Assembly: GCA_028871055.1 (NCBI GenBank)
Contig: JAGWON010000001.1
Span: forward strand, 62,001-126,000
Origin: Alphaproteobacteria bacterium
Lineage (GTDB): Bacteria > Pseudomonadota > Alphaproteobacteria > ATCC43930 > CGMCC-115725
Reading direction: 5' to 3'
DNA length: 64,000 bases
Positions 48,522-55,849 of this stretch are shown piece by piece (position 1 is the first letter of the stretch; each line of letters starts with the position of its first letter). The notes under the pieces were generated by a model that saw only the letters and a list, made by a program, of their open reading frames with translations, was not told where the DNA came from and did no database searches. A program made the position numbers and the translations under genes.

Positions 48522-49276
48522 AACAGCACTTTGAAGCCCTGCTTTTCGAAGAACGGGCGCGCCGGCGGCGACGCCAGGAAATCCAAGAGCTGCGCAGCGC
48601 CGGGCTTGGCGCCGACGGTGAGCGCGGCGGGATAGATCACCGGCGGATAGCTGCCGGCCGGAAAGACGCCGGCGACCTCGACATCGGGCTCGGCGATGGC
48701 ATCGGTCCGATAGACGACGCCAAGCTGTGCCTCGCTGCGCGCCACCAGCCGCAACGCCGCCCGCACGTCGGCCGCGCGCGCGATCCTGGCCTTGACTGAG
48801 TCCCAGATGCCGAGCTTGGTGAGCGCGGCCTTACCATACATGCCCGCCGGCACGGCATTGGGATCGGCCATCGCCAGCGGTCCGTTCTTGAGGCGTGAGG
48901 CGAGATCGGCGCCGGGCGCCAAATCGATCTTGGTGCCGCTCGATGCCGGCGCCACCAGCACCAGTTCGTTGCCGAGCAGGTTGCGCCGCGTCGCCGGCTG
49001 GATGAGCTTGCGGGTTTCTACGTAATTCATCCAGGCGAGATCCGCCGAAATGAACAGGTCGGCCGGCGCACCGGCTTCGATCTGCCGGGCGAGCGCGGAA
49101 CTCGCCGCATAGGAGATCCGCACCGTGTCGCCGCTTTTCGCCTGGTAGGCGGTGGCAGCGGCGTCGAGCGCGTTCTTCAGGCTGGCCGCGGCGAAGACGG
49201 TGAGGGTCTCGGCGCGTGCGGGCTGGATCGCCAGTGCCGCCGCCAAGACCGCCGCCAGAAACCGCCTGCGCCGCAT
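48518..49276 (-). CDS. modA: Molybdate ABC transporter substrate-binding protein
   Basis: A 252-residue periplasmic binding protein for molybdate and tungstate. Signal peptide LAAVLAAALAIQPARA|E, then TLTVFAAASLKNAL (the first ligand-binding serine in AASL) and SSALARQIEAGAPADLFISAD, NELVLVAP, DPNAVPAG and YRTDA, all typical of ModA. No modB or modC is near; neighbouring genes are modE-like on one side and a hydroxyacid dehydrogenase on the other, so the membrane parts must be elsewhere. GAGGAGAC precedes ATG 49276, inside the ModE operator region. Confidence 0.93.
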   Translation of the reverse strand: MRRRRFLAAVLAAALAIQPARAETLTVFAAASLKNALDAAATAYQAKSGDTVRISYAASSALARQIEAGAPADLFISADLAWMNYVETRKLIQPATRRNLLGNELVLVAPASSGTKIDLAPGADLASRLKNGPLAMADPNAVPAGMYGKAALTKLGIWDSVKARIARAADVRAALRLVARSEAQLGVVYRTDAIAEPDVEVAGVFPAGSYPPVIYPAALTVGAKPGAAQLLDFLASPPARPFFEKQGFKVLF

Positions 49277-49287
49277 GCTCGTCTCCT

Positions 49288-49311
49288 CGTTATATTTTAT
49301 AGAATATAACG
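49288..49311. promoter_or_regulatory. ModE operator (Mop box) of modA
   Basis: A perfect inverted repeat CGTTATATT-ttatag-AATATAACG: 9-bp arms with a 6-bp spacer, the same half-site and spacing known for ModE sites (CGTTATAT core). It lies 12-35 bases upstream of the modA start and overlaps the region just ahead of the Shine-Dalgarno, so binding should block modA expression when molybdate is plentiful. It stands in a very AT-rich island in a 70% GC region. Confidence 0.88.
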
Positions 49312-49363
49312 AAGAAGCATGCATCAAAAAAGGGCGAGACGGCCCAGCGCGATGGACCGGACG

Positions 49364-50350
49364 CTAAAGCAGCGTATCGAGCACGCGATCCGGCGGGCGG
49401 TGGCCGTCGGCGAAGGTCTTGATGTTGAGAATGACGCGCTGGCCGGTGTCAATGCGGCCCTCGAGCGTCGCCGAACCCATATGCGGCAGCAGCACGACCC
49501 GATCGAGCGCCAGCAGCTGGGCATTGACCAGCGGCTCGCGCTCGAACACGTCGAGTCCGGCGCCGGCGATGGTGTGCTCGACCAGGAGACGCGTCAGCGC
49601 TTCCTCGTCGATCACCTCGCCGCGCGACGTGTTGACCAGGATCGCCGTCGGCCGCAGGAGCTTGAGCCGACGCGCCGACAGCAGGTGAAAGGTCGCCGGC
49701 GTGCGCGGGCAGTTGATCGAGAGGATGTCCATGCGCGCCAGCATCGCATCGAGGCTTTCCCAGTACGTTGCCTCGAGCTCCTGCTCGATATCGGGATCGA
49801 CGCGGTGGCGATTGTGGTAGTGGATCGACAGGCCGAAGCCCCGGGCGCGGCGCGCCACCGCCTGGCCGATGCGGCCCATGCCGACGATGCCGAGCCGCTT
49901 GCCCCAGAGGCGGCTGCCCAGCATGAAGGTCGGGCTCCAGCCCAGCCAATGGCCGTCGCGCAGTAGCCGCTCGCCCTCGCTGACGCGGCGCGCCACGGCC
50001 AGGATCAGCGCCATCGTCATGTCGGCGGTGTCCTCGGTCAGCACGCCGGGTGTGTTGGTGACGATGATGCCTTTGGCCTTGGCGGCGGCGAGATCGATAT
50101 GGTCGACGCCGTTGCTGAACGACGCGATGAGCTTCAGCCGTGCGCCCGCGGCTTCGACGATTTCGGCATCGATCCGGTCGGTGACCGTCGGCACCAGCAC
50201 GTCCGCCTCGCCCATTGCCGATTTGAGCTGCTTCGGCGTCAGCGGCTCGTCGCTTTCGTTGAGCCGGGCGTCGAACAGCTCCATCATCCGCGTCTCGATC
50301 ACGTCCGGCAGCTTGCGCGTGACGACGACCAGCGGCTTTTTCGCCGGCAT
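49364..50350 (-). CDS. D-2-hydroxyacid dehydrogenase (glyoxylate/hydroxypyruvate reductase type)
   Basis: A 328-residue NAD(P)-dependent oxidoreductase. NAD-binding GMGRIGQAVARRARGFG with a NRHRVDP loop (Arg suggests NADPH), catalytic Arg in LVNTSRGEVIDE, Glu in GLDVFEREP and His in LLPHMGSAT. The family reduces glyoxylate and hydroxypyruvate or oxidises D-glycerate. ATG 50350 begins MPAKKPLVVVTRKLP; the earlier start at 50374 has no better site. Divergent from the EamA gene with 108 bases between. Confidence 0.9.
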   Translation of the reverse strand: MPAKKPLVVVTRKLPDVIETRMMELFDARLNESDEPLTPKQLKSAMGEADVLVPTVTDRIDAEIVEAAGARLKLIASFSNGVDHIDLAAAKAKGIIVTNTPGVLTEDTADMTMALILAVARRVSEGERLLRDGHWLGWSPTFMLGSRLWGKRLGIVGMGRIGQAVARRARGFGLSIHYHNRHRVDPDIEQELEATYWESLDAMLARMDILSINCPRTPATFHLLSARRLKLLRPTAILVNTSRGEVIDEEALTRLLVEHTIAGAGLDVFEREPLVNAQLLALDRVVLLPHMGSATLEGRIDTGQRVILNIKTFADGHRPPDRVLDTLL

Positions 50351-50458
50351 GAATGCGGTCTCCTCCGGCCGCAAGGCCTAGCAAGCGGATCGGCGGGTGT
50401 CCAGCCATGCGCTTTCGCTGCTTGACCCGACGCGGCGGTGGCGGCGACAAGAAGCGCA

Positions 50459-51373
50459 ATGGAGCAAAAGGGGGAGCGTCCGGCGGCGGTGTTCGCGGCA
50501 GCAATGGTTGCCGTCGTGCTCTTCGCCGTGAGTGGACCGCTGACCCGCGCGATCACCGGCGACATCGATCCGCTGCTTCTGGGCATGCGGCCGGCGGCGG
50601 CGGCCCTGGCGGCGATTCCCATCGTCGTGGCGCTACGGCTGCCCGGTCCACGCAATCGCCATGAATGGATGCTCTTGGTGGTCTCGGCCTTGGGCAGCTT
50701 CCTTGCCTTTCCGCTGCTGTTCACGCTCGGCCAGGCACGGACGTCGGCGACCCACGGCGCCCTCATCCAGGCGGCGATGCCGATCTTCACCGGGCTGGCG
50801 GCGGCGGTCGTCGAGCGTCGGCGTCCTGGGGTCTTCTGGTGGCTGGGCGCGGCGTTGGCCTTTCTCGGCGAAGGCGTCCTGTTCGCGCTGCGCGGCGGCG
50901 CCAGCGGCGGGCACGAAGCGAGCCCCGCCGGCGATCTGCTGGTTCTGGCGGCGTGCGCGCTGTCGGCCAGCGCCTACGTTGCCGGCGCGCGGCTTGCCGC
51001 ACACATCAACGCGCTGGCGGCGACACTGTGGGGCGTCGGCTTCGCCGGACTCATCCTCCTGCCTTTTGCCGTGGCACGGATTCCCGCAGTCGATTGGAGC
51101 CGTTTCGGCTCCGGCGACCTGATCGCCGTCGCGATCTTGGCCTATGGCCCCAATTTGAGCGCCTTCATCGCCTGGTACTGGGCGCTGCACATGGGCGGGG
51201 TGCAGCGCGTCGCGGTATTCCAGTTCGCGGTGCCGCCGTTGTCAGTGCTGATCGCCATCGCCTTCCTGGGCGAGCGGCTGACGCCGTCGCTGATCCTGGC
51301 ACTCGCGTTGGTGCTCGGCGGCATCGCGCTGGCGCGCCGCCGAGACTTGACCCGGCCGCGCGCCGCGGGTTAG
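50459..51373 (+). CDS. EamA/DMT family permease
   Basis: A 304-residue membrane protein with about ten helices in two EamA repeats; first-repeat start FAAAMVAVVLFAVSGPLTRA, second-repeat end FQFAVPPLSVLIAIAFLGERLT. Substrate unknown. It shares no close similarity by eye with the other EamA gene at 17574. The SH3 protein follows after eight bases and may be cotranscribed. Confidence 0.82.
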   Translation: MEQKGERPAAVFAAAMVAVVLFAVSGPLTRAITGDIDPLLLGMRPAAAALAAIPIVVALRLPGPRNRHEWMLLVVSALGSFLAFPLLFTLGQARTSATHGALIQAAMPIFTGLAAAVVERRRPGVFWWLGAALAFLGEGVLFALRGGASGGHEASPAGDLLVLAACALSASAYVAGARLAAHINALAATLWGVGFAGLILLPFAVARIPAVDWSRFGSGDLIAVAILAYGPNLSAFIAWYWALHMGGVQRVAVFQFAVPPLSVLIAIAFLGERLTPSLILALALVLGGIALARRRDLTRPRAAG

Positions 51374-51381
51374 ACCGCGCC

Positions 51382-51867
51382 ATGGCTCGCGTCATTGCCG
51401 CTCTGCTGCTGGCTTGTGCGCTTGCGTTGCCGGCAGCAGCCGCCGACAAGCCCGGCTATCCGCGGTTCATGAGTCTGCGCGCGAACGAGGTCAATCTGCG
51501 CGCCGGCCCAGGCGAGCGGTATCCCATCCAATGGGTTTATCGGCGCAAGGGGCTGCCGGTCGAAGTGATCGACAGCTACGACGTGTGGCGCCGGGTGCGC
51601 GACTGGCAGGGCACCGAAGGCTGGATCCACATTCGGCTTTTGAGCCCGATGCGCACCGTGATCATCAAGGCCGATACGCGCACGATCTATCAGCAGCCGG
51701 CGCGGGATTCGCCGGCGCTGGCCAAGCTCGAGCCCGGAGTGATCGCCAACCTGCTCGAATGCCGCAACGCCTGGTGCCGTATCGAAACCAAGGGCCGCCG
51801 CGTCGTTCGCGGCTGGCTCCTCCGCAGCGAGATCTGGGGCGTCACGCCCGACGAAACGGTCGATTAA
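51382..51867 (+). CDS. Exported SH3 domain protein
   Basis: A 161-residue protein with a signal peptide (VIAALLLACALALPAAAA|D) and two bacterial SH3-like repeats, the first with RANEVNLRAGPGERYPIQW and the second with WCRIETKGRRVVRGWLLR. Such proteins bind cell-wall peptides or act as periplasmic anchors. In alphaproteobacteria one lies regularly next to a 2-hydroxyacid dehydrogenase gene, as here, with the EamA gene in between. Confidence 0.85.
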   Translation: MARVIAALLLACALALPAAAADKPGYPRFMSLRANEVNLRAGPGERYPIQWVYRRKGLPVEVIDSYDVWRRVRDWQGTEGWIHIRLLSPMRTVIIKADTRTIYQQPARDSPALAKLEPGVIANLLECRNAWCRIETKGRRVVRGWLLRSEIWGVTPDETVD

Positions 51868-51944
51868 CGCCGCGCGGCCGCTCCCGTCAGATCGCCGCCC
51901 CGGTTTAACCTTCACGCCAACGGCACCGAAGCGAGGAGATCGGT

Positions 51945-52097
51945 ATGTATTATTACGTTCATTATGGCGTCACGTTCGGCAACGCGCTCGCCATCGCCAT
52001 GTCCTGGACCACCCACAAAAGCGTGATCTGGGCGGTGATCGACGGATTTCTGAGCTGGATCTATGTGATCTATTACGTGCTGTCGCACGTGAGTTGA
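51945..52097 (+). CDS. 50-residue putative membrane protein
   Basis: A complete small frame starting MYYYVHYGVTFGNALAIAMS and ending VIYYVLSHVS, with two hydrophobic segments rich in tyrosine and tryptophan and a polar turn (SWTTHKSV) between. An excellent GAGGAG site at 51932-51937 is eight bases before the ATG, and codon third positions are G/C-rich as in neighbouring genes. I recall short proteins of the same form (YxHYGxTFGNALAIA) in other alphaproteobacteria, with no known function. It is below the usual length threshold for gene prediction. Confidence 0.75.
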   Translation: MYYYVHYGVTFGNALAIAMSWTTHKSVIWAVIDGFLSWIYVIYYVLSHVS

Positions 52098-52239
52098 TCC
52101 GTGCCGACAAAAAACAGCGCGCACAACCGCGCGACCGCCGCCGCGCGGTATCCACACACTGCCGCTTCGGCGCATGCTCGTGCCGCCCGGATGGCGGGGC
52201 GTGCCGCCTGCCGGAACCGGACGGCCCGAGCCTGTGGCG

Positions 52240-52611
52240 TCAGATGGCCGCCGCGCCTTCGAAGCGCCGGGCCGCTTTTTCGAGCAATCCGGTGACGGTC
52301 ACGTCGAGTCCGGTCGGGAGCATCTGCAGCGAAACCGTCGCCCCGTTCCGGAAGCGCACGCCGTCGCGCCACGCACCCTGCTCCAGATGTACGAAAGTTG
52401 CGTCCTCGACGGCCCGCAGGCCGTGCCGGTCCCGCAGCTCGGCCGGTATGCCCTCAAGCCGCAACGCGGTGTCACAGGGCACGCACACCGGGATCGACGC
52501 GTCGCCCGGTGACGCCAGCCCCATCGAGCCGCTGCCGAAGCGGGTCGTCACGTAGCGCTCGCCTTCGCGCGCTGGCCGGGTCCTGTACGCTTCGAGGGAA
52601 TAGTCGCACAT
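52240..52611 (-). CDS. Conserved hypothetical protein (MCDYSLE-type)
   Basis: A 123-residue soluble protein starting MCDYSLEAYRTRPAREGE, with VCVPCDTAL (a CxxC pair) in the middle and FEGAAAI at the end. GGAGG stands seven bases before the ATG. The MCDYSLE start recurs in alphaproteobacterial hypothetical proteins, from memory. The CxxC and an early cysteine could bind a metal. Function unknown. Confidence 0.6.
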   Translation of the reverse strand: MCDYSLEAYRTRPAREGERYVTTRFGSGSMGLASPGDASIPVCVPCDTALRLEGIPAELRDRHGLRAVEDATFVHLEQGAWRDGVRFRNGATVSLQMLPTGLDVTVTGLLEKAARRFEGAAAI

Positions 52612-52742
52612 CGGTTACCTCCTACCCACAAGGCCGGCAACGACGCCGGTCCTCTTGACGATCTGATAGCGCCCGAGGCGGCGGTCAAGATCGCACGGAA
52701 AAAGAGTGGTGGAGGTCGCGAGCGGCGAGACTGCCCGACTCC

Positions 52743-53333
52743 TCAGGCCAGGTCGCCGGCCAGCGTCTGGCGCACCGCCTCGCTCAGCACGGCGATGTGG
52801 TGGTAGTTCGGGTGCTCGATGCCGACTTCGACCCGCGCCCCAGGCACGCGGAATTTGGCTTTCTGCGCCGGAGTGAAGGGAAAGCGCATGAACTGGACCG
52901 ACGAGGCCTTACCCTCGGGCGAGGTATTCTCGCGCGTCGGATCGGCCTCGCCCACGATCTTCTCGCCGCCCAAGGCCAGGTACATCTTGTCTTCGACGCC
53001 GCCGATCTGGCCCAGAACGCGCGCGCGCTGGACCGGATCGTCGATCTCGAACATCACCGTCGCGATCAGTTCGTCGCCCTTCGGGATGAGCGGGTTATAG
53101 GCGGCGAGCTCGTCCGCGATCTGGGCCTCGCCGCCGCGCTCGACCGCGAGCATCTCGTGCACCTGGTGCCACATGGTGTCGAAATTCTCGAAATAGAACG
53201 TCGCCAGCGGGCCGACCTCGACCCGGCGGTTCTTCTTGATCGCGGTGATGCGCTGGCGATGGGCGCGCCGGTCGCGTTGGTATTGCTCGATCGGCAGGAT
53301 GTCGGTGCGGGTGAGTTCGCGGAATTGGGTCAT
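52743..53333 (-). CDS. DUF3501 family protein
   Basis: A 196-residue soluble protein with DUF3501 landmarks: TRTDILPIEQYQRDR near the start, the middle EMLAVERGGEAQIADELAAYNPLIPKGDEL (landmarks EMLAVERGG and AYNPLIP) and VEVGIEHPNYHH near the end. Its function is unknown, but the gene regularly follows a rubrerythrin and a heterodisulfide-reductase-like Fe-S protein, as here. The start overlaps the Fe-S gene stop as ATGA, so the two proteins are made in step and may form a complex. Confidence 0.85.
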   Translation of the reverse strand: MTQFRELTRTDILPIEQYQRDRRAHRQRITAIKKNRRVEVGPLATFYFENFDTMWHQVHEMLAVERGGEAQIADELAAYNPLIPKGDELIATVMFEIDDPVQRARVLGQIGGVEDKMYLALGGEKIVGEADPTRENTSPEGKASSVQFMRFPFTPAQKAKFRVPGARVEVGIEHPNYHHIAVLSEAVRQTLAGDLA

Positions 53334-54685
53334 GGACGTTTCTCCTCGGGCAGAACGCCATAGGCCAGCGCCATCAGCTCGATCGGATGATAGGTCTCGG
53401 CCGGCGCCTTGCCGTCCGCACCTAGCATCGCCATGCCCTGGCGCACGTGCATCGCGGCGAGCGGGCACTCCGAGGCGAGATAGGCCCTGCCCGCCTGGGT
53501 GGCGGTGCGCGCGACCGGCTTGCCGACCTTGATCGCGGTGTCGAAATTCGCCTTCATCACGCCCCACGAGCCACCGTGGCCCGAGCAACGCTCGATCACG
53601 GTGAGTTCGGTCGACGGCAGCAGCCGCAGCAGTTCGGCAGCCTTCTGACCCATGTTCTGCGCCCGCGCGTGGCACGCGATATGGATTGTGACGCCGCCGG
53701 CAAGCGGCGATACACCGCCGGCGAGGCCTTCCTTCTTGGCGATCGCCACCAGATATTCGCTGGCGTCGAAGGTCGCACGCGCGAGACGCGCCACGTCTTC
53801 GTCGTCCGGCAGCAGCAGCGGCCATTCGAACTTGAGCATCAGCGCGCAGGACGGCACCGCCGCCACCACGTCGTAGCCTTCGTCGATCTTGGGCCTGAGC
53901 GCCTGAGCGACGCGCTTGGCCATCGCCGCAACCCGGGCGACGTCGCCGCGCTCAAGCTGAGGCATACCGCAGCAGCCGGGATAGGCGACTTCGGTCGCGA
54001 CGCCATTCTTGGCCAGGATCGCGCGCAGCGCCTCGCCGATGCGCGGATGGTTGTAGTTGACGAAGCAGGTCGCATAGATCAGCGCCTTGCGGCCGTAAGC
54101 CGGCGCGTCCTTGTCCACCGTCGGTACGCCGTCTTTCGCGCGTATGACGAACGTGCGGCCATGGAATTTCGGCAGGTCGGCGCGGCGGTCGACGCCGGCG
54201 ACCCTTTCCATGACCGGCCGGGTCACGGCGTTGCCGGTTTTGGTCGCCCAGTTGGCGAGCGGCGCCACCGCGCCGGCCAGCCGGCCGTTGCGATCGGTCT
54301 CGGCGAGCTGGCGCTGGGCGAACTCGCCGCCGTTCTGCTTCAGCTGCGACGCGCGGTAGCGCAGCATGGTATGCGGGAAATCGAGATCGAACCGGTGCGG
54401 CGGCACGTAAGGGCATTTCGTCATGAAGCACATGTCGCAGAGCGTGCAAGCGTCGGCGACGCGCGCGTAATCCTTGCGGTCGACGCCTTCCAGTTCGTTG
54501 GGGCTCGCGTCGATCAAATCGAAGAGGCGCGGAAAGCTGTCACACAGGTTGAAGCAGCGCCGGCAGCCGTGGCAGATCTCGAAGATGCGGTGCATCTCGG
54601 CTTCGACCTTCGCCGGTTCGTAATAGTCGGCGTCCTGCCACGGAATCGGGTGCCGCGTCGGCGCGTCGAGGCTGCCTTCCCGCAT
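53330..54685 (-). CDS. Heterodisulfide-reductase/GlpC-like Fe-S oxidoreductase
   Basis: A 451-residue protein. Two 4Fe-4S ferredoxin motifs near the N-terminus: [11 protein letters not shown] (with the following P in FPRLF) and [13 protein letters not shown]; then two CCG-type domains, with YPGCCGMPQ in the first and an IACHARAQN / CSGHGGSWG region in the second. Such proteins pass electrons to disulfides or to a partner flavoprotein; the partner here is likely rubrerythrin or DUF3501. ATG 54685 is preferred over the frame start at 54742, which adds an improbable stretch. Confidence 0.88.
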   Translation of the reverse strand: MREGSLDAPTRHPIPWQDADYYEPAKVEAEMHRIFEICHGCRRCFNLCDSFPRLFDLIDASPNELEGVDRKDYARVADACTLCDMCFMTKCPYVPPHRFDLDFPHTMLRYRASQLKQNGGEFAQRQLAETDRNGRLAGAVAPLANWATKTGNAVTRPVMERVAGVDRRADLPKFHGRTFVIRAKDGVPTVDKDAPAYGRKALIYATCFVNYNHPRIGEALRAILAKNGVATEVAYPGCCGMPQLERGDVARVAAMAKRVAQALRPKIDEGYDVVAAVPSCALMLKFEWPLLLPDDEDVARLARATFDASEYLVAIAKKEGLAGGVSPLAGGVTIHIACHARAQNMGQKAAELLRLLPSTELTVIERCSGHGGSWGVMKANFDTAIKVGKPVARTATQAGRAYLASECPLAAMHVRQGMAMLGADGKAPAETYHPIELMALAYGVLPEEKRP

Positions 54686-54760
54686 CGAAGGTTCCCAAGG
54701 CTGAAAAAAAGAGGTGAGGAGCGCCTCGCGCGCTCCCCGCATGACGAATTCGGGCCGCGC

Positions 54761-55177
54761 TCAGGCCATGCTGTCGAGCGCCTTCTGGAAGCGCCCGGCG
54801 TGAGATTTCTCGGCCTTGGCGAGCGTCTCGAACCAGTCGGCGATCTCCTCGAAGCCTTCCTGGCGCGCGGTCTTCGCCATGCCCGGATACATGTCGGTGT
54901 ATTCGTGGGTCTCGCCCGCGATCGCCGCCTTGAGGTTGTCCGAGGTCTTGCCGATCGGCTTGCCGGTCGCCGGGTCGCCGACCACTTCGAGGAACTCGAG
55001 ATGGCCGTGGGCATGGCCCGTCTCGCCTTCCGCCGTGGAGCGGAAGACGGCCGAGACATCGTTGTAGCCTTCGACGTCGGCCTTCTGGGCGAAATAGAGA
55101 TAGCGGCGATTCGCCTGGCTCTCGCCGGAGAATGCGTCTTTCAGGTTTTGCTCGGTCTTCGAGCCTTTGAGTGCCAT
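54761..55177 (-). CDS. Rubrerythrin without rubredoxin domain
   Basis: A 138-residue ferritin-like four-helix protein with diiron ligands in [12 protein letters not shown] (Glu), [10 protein letters not shown] (Glu, His), [10 protein letters not shown] (Glu) and KSHAGRF (His). The rubredoxin domain with its CxxC pairs, present in classical rubrerythrins of about 190 residues, is missing, so electrons must come from a separate carrier; the adjacent Fe-S oxidoreductase is the obvious candidate. Likely an NAD(P)H-linked peroxide reductase. GGAGGACC leads the ATG at 55177. An Irr-box-like dyad lies 96 to 112 bases upstream. Confidence 0.9.
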   Translation of the reverse strand: MALKGSKTEQNLKDAFSGESQANRRYLYFAQKADVEGYNDVSAVFRSTAEGETGHAHGHLEFLEVVGDPATGKPIGKTSDNLKAAIAGETHEYTDMYPGMAKTARQEGFEEIADWFETLAKAEKSHAGRFQKALDSMA

Positions 55178-55272
55178 ATGCGGTCCTCCTCGCGGTTGGA
55201 ATTGGGCCGGCGGGACGGCTTTCGCGCCCGCCATTTGCCCTATATGAACCCGCCGGATGGCCGTGTCAATAG

Positions 55273-55289
55273 TTTAGAATGGTTTTAAA
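55273..55289. promoter_or_regulatory. Irr-box-like (ICE) operator ahead of rubrerythrin
   Basis: TTTAGAA-tgg-TTTTAAA, a 7-3-7 dyad differing at one base from the known iron control element TTTAGAA-N3-TTCTAAA bound by Irr. It lies in a distinct AT-rich stretch, 96 bases upstream of the rubrerythrin start and 42 bases downstream of the irr coding region. Irr acting here on rubrerythrin is inference; Fur/PerR-like binding would need the 7-1-7 spacing and is less likely. Confidence 0.78.
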
Positions 55290-55330
55290 TTCTGACCTAA
55301 TAGGATGCCAGACATGGGGAAACGGTTAGA

Positions 55331-55756
55331 TTACCGGCCCTTATGAGCGGCCTTTTCGACCCGGACAACGACGTCGACACGGCGGATCGAGCCGCCCTCG
55401 GGCGGCGACGGCACGTTGCTGACCGCGATGCTGTCGCCCGGAATATCGCGGAGCTGGCTGTCGTCCTCATAGAAGAAATGGTGGTGGTCGCTGACGTTGG
55501 TATCGAAGTAGGACCGGCCCGGATTGATCACGATCTCGCGCAACAGCCCCGCGCCGACGAACTGGTGCAGCGTGTTGTAGACCGTCGCCAGCGAGACCGG
55601 CATCTGCGCCGCCAGCGCCTCGCCGTGCAACTCCTCGGCCGCCACGTGGCGATCACCCTTTTCGAACAGCAGCCGCGCCAGAGCAAGGCGCTGGCGCGTC
55701 GGCCGCAGCCGCGCAGCGCGGAGCAATTCGAGAGCGTTGGCGAAGGGGCGGGTCAT
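55331..55756 (-). CDS. irr: Fur family iron response regulator Irr
   Basis: A 141-residue Fur-family protein. HTH region: LRPTRQRLALARLLF and VSLATVYNTLHQFVGAGLLREI; dimerisation domain with GRSYFDTNVSDHHHFFYEDD. The HHH at residues 91-93 followed by FF is the haem-sensing histidine motif of Irr; C-terminal CxxC zinc motifs of Fur are absent. Irr is stable in low haem and iron and represses or activates iron and haem genes in alphaproteobacteria. It precedes rubrerythrin in the same direction with a strong Irr-box-like site between, and an imperfect dyad stands before its own start. Confidence 0.9.
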   Translation of the reverse strand: MTRPFANALELLRAARLRPTRQRLALARLLFEKGDRHVAAEELHGEALAAQMPVSLATVYNTLHQFVGAGLLREIVINPGRSYFDTNVSDHHHFFYEDDSQLRDIPGDSIAVSNVPSPPEGGSIRRVDVVVRVEKAAHKGR

Positions 55757-55788
55757 CGGTCGGGATATGGGTACGGCAGTACCGAAAT

Positions 55789-55805
55789 GGTAGAGGTGCT
55801 CTAAA
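55789..55805. promoter_or_regulatory. Imperfect 7-3-7 dyad upstream of irr
   Basis: GGTAGAG-gtg-CTCTAAA, matching the second half-site of the iron control element well (CTCTAAA against TTCTAAA) and the first half poorly. It lies 33 to 49 bases upstream of the irr start, and next to a GCCCA-gaa-TGGGC hairpin (55809-55821) that may end the upstream gene. It may be an autoregulatory site for Irr, weaker than the one before rubrerythrin. Confidence 0.45.
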
Positions 55806-55849
55806 CTAGCCCAGAATGGGCCAGAAGCAAAGACCGGAATCTCGCCCGG

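Noticed and set aside
49319-49966. 215-residue plus-strand frame over the hydroxyacid dehydrogenase
   Set aside because: Complement of a clear dehydrogenase gene and rich in Arg/Ala/Asp shadow composition; no ribosome site.
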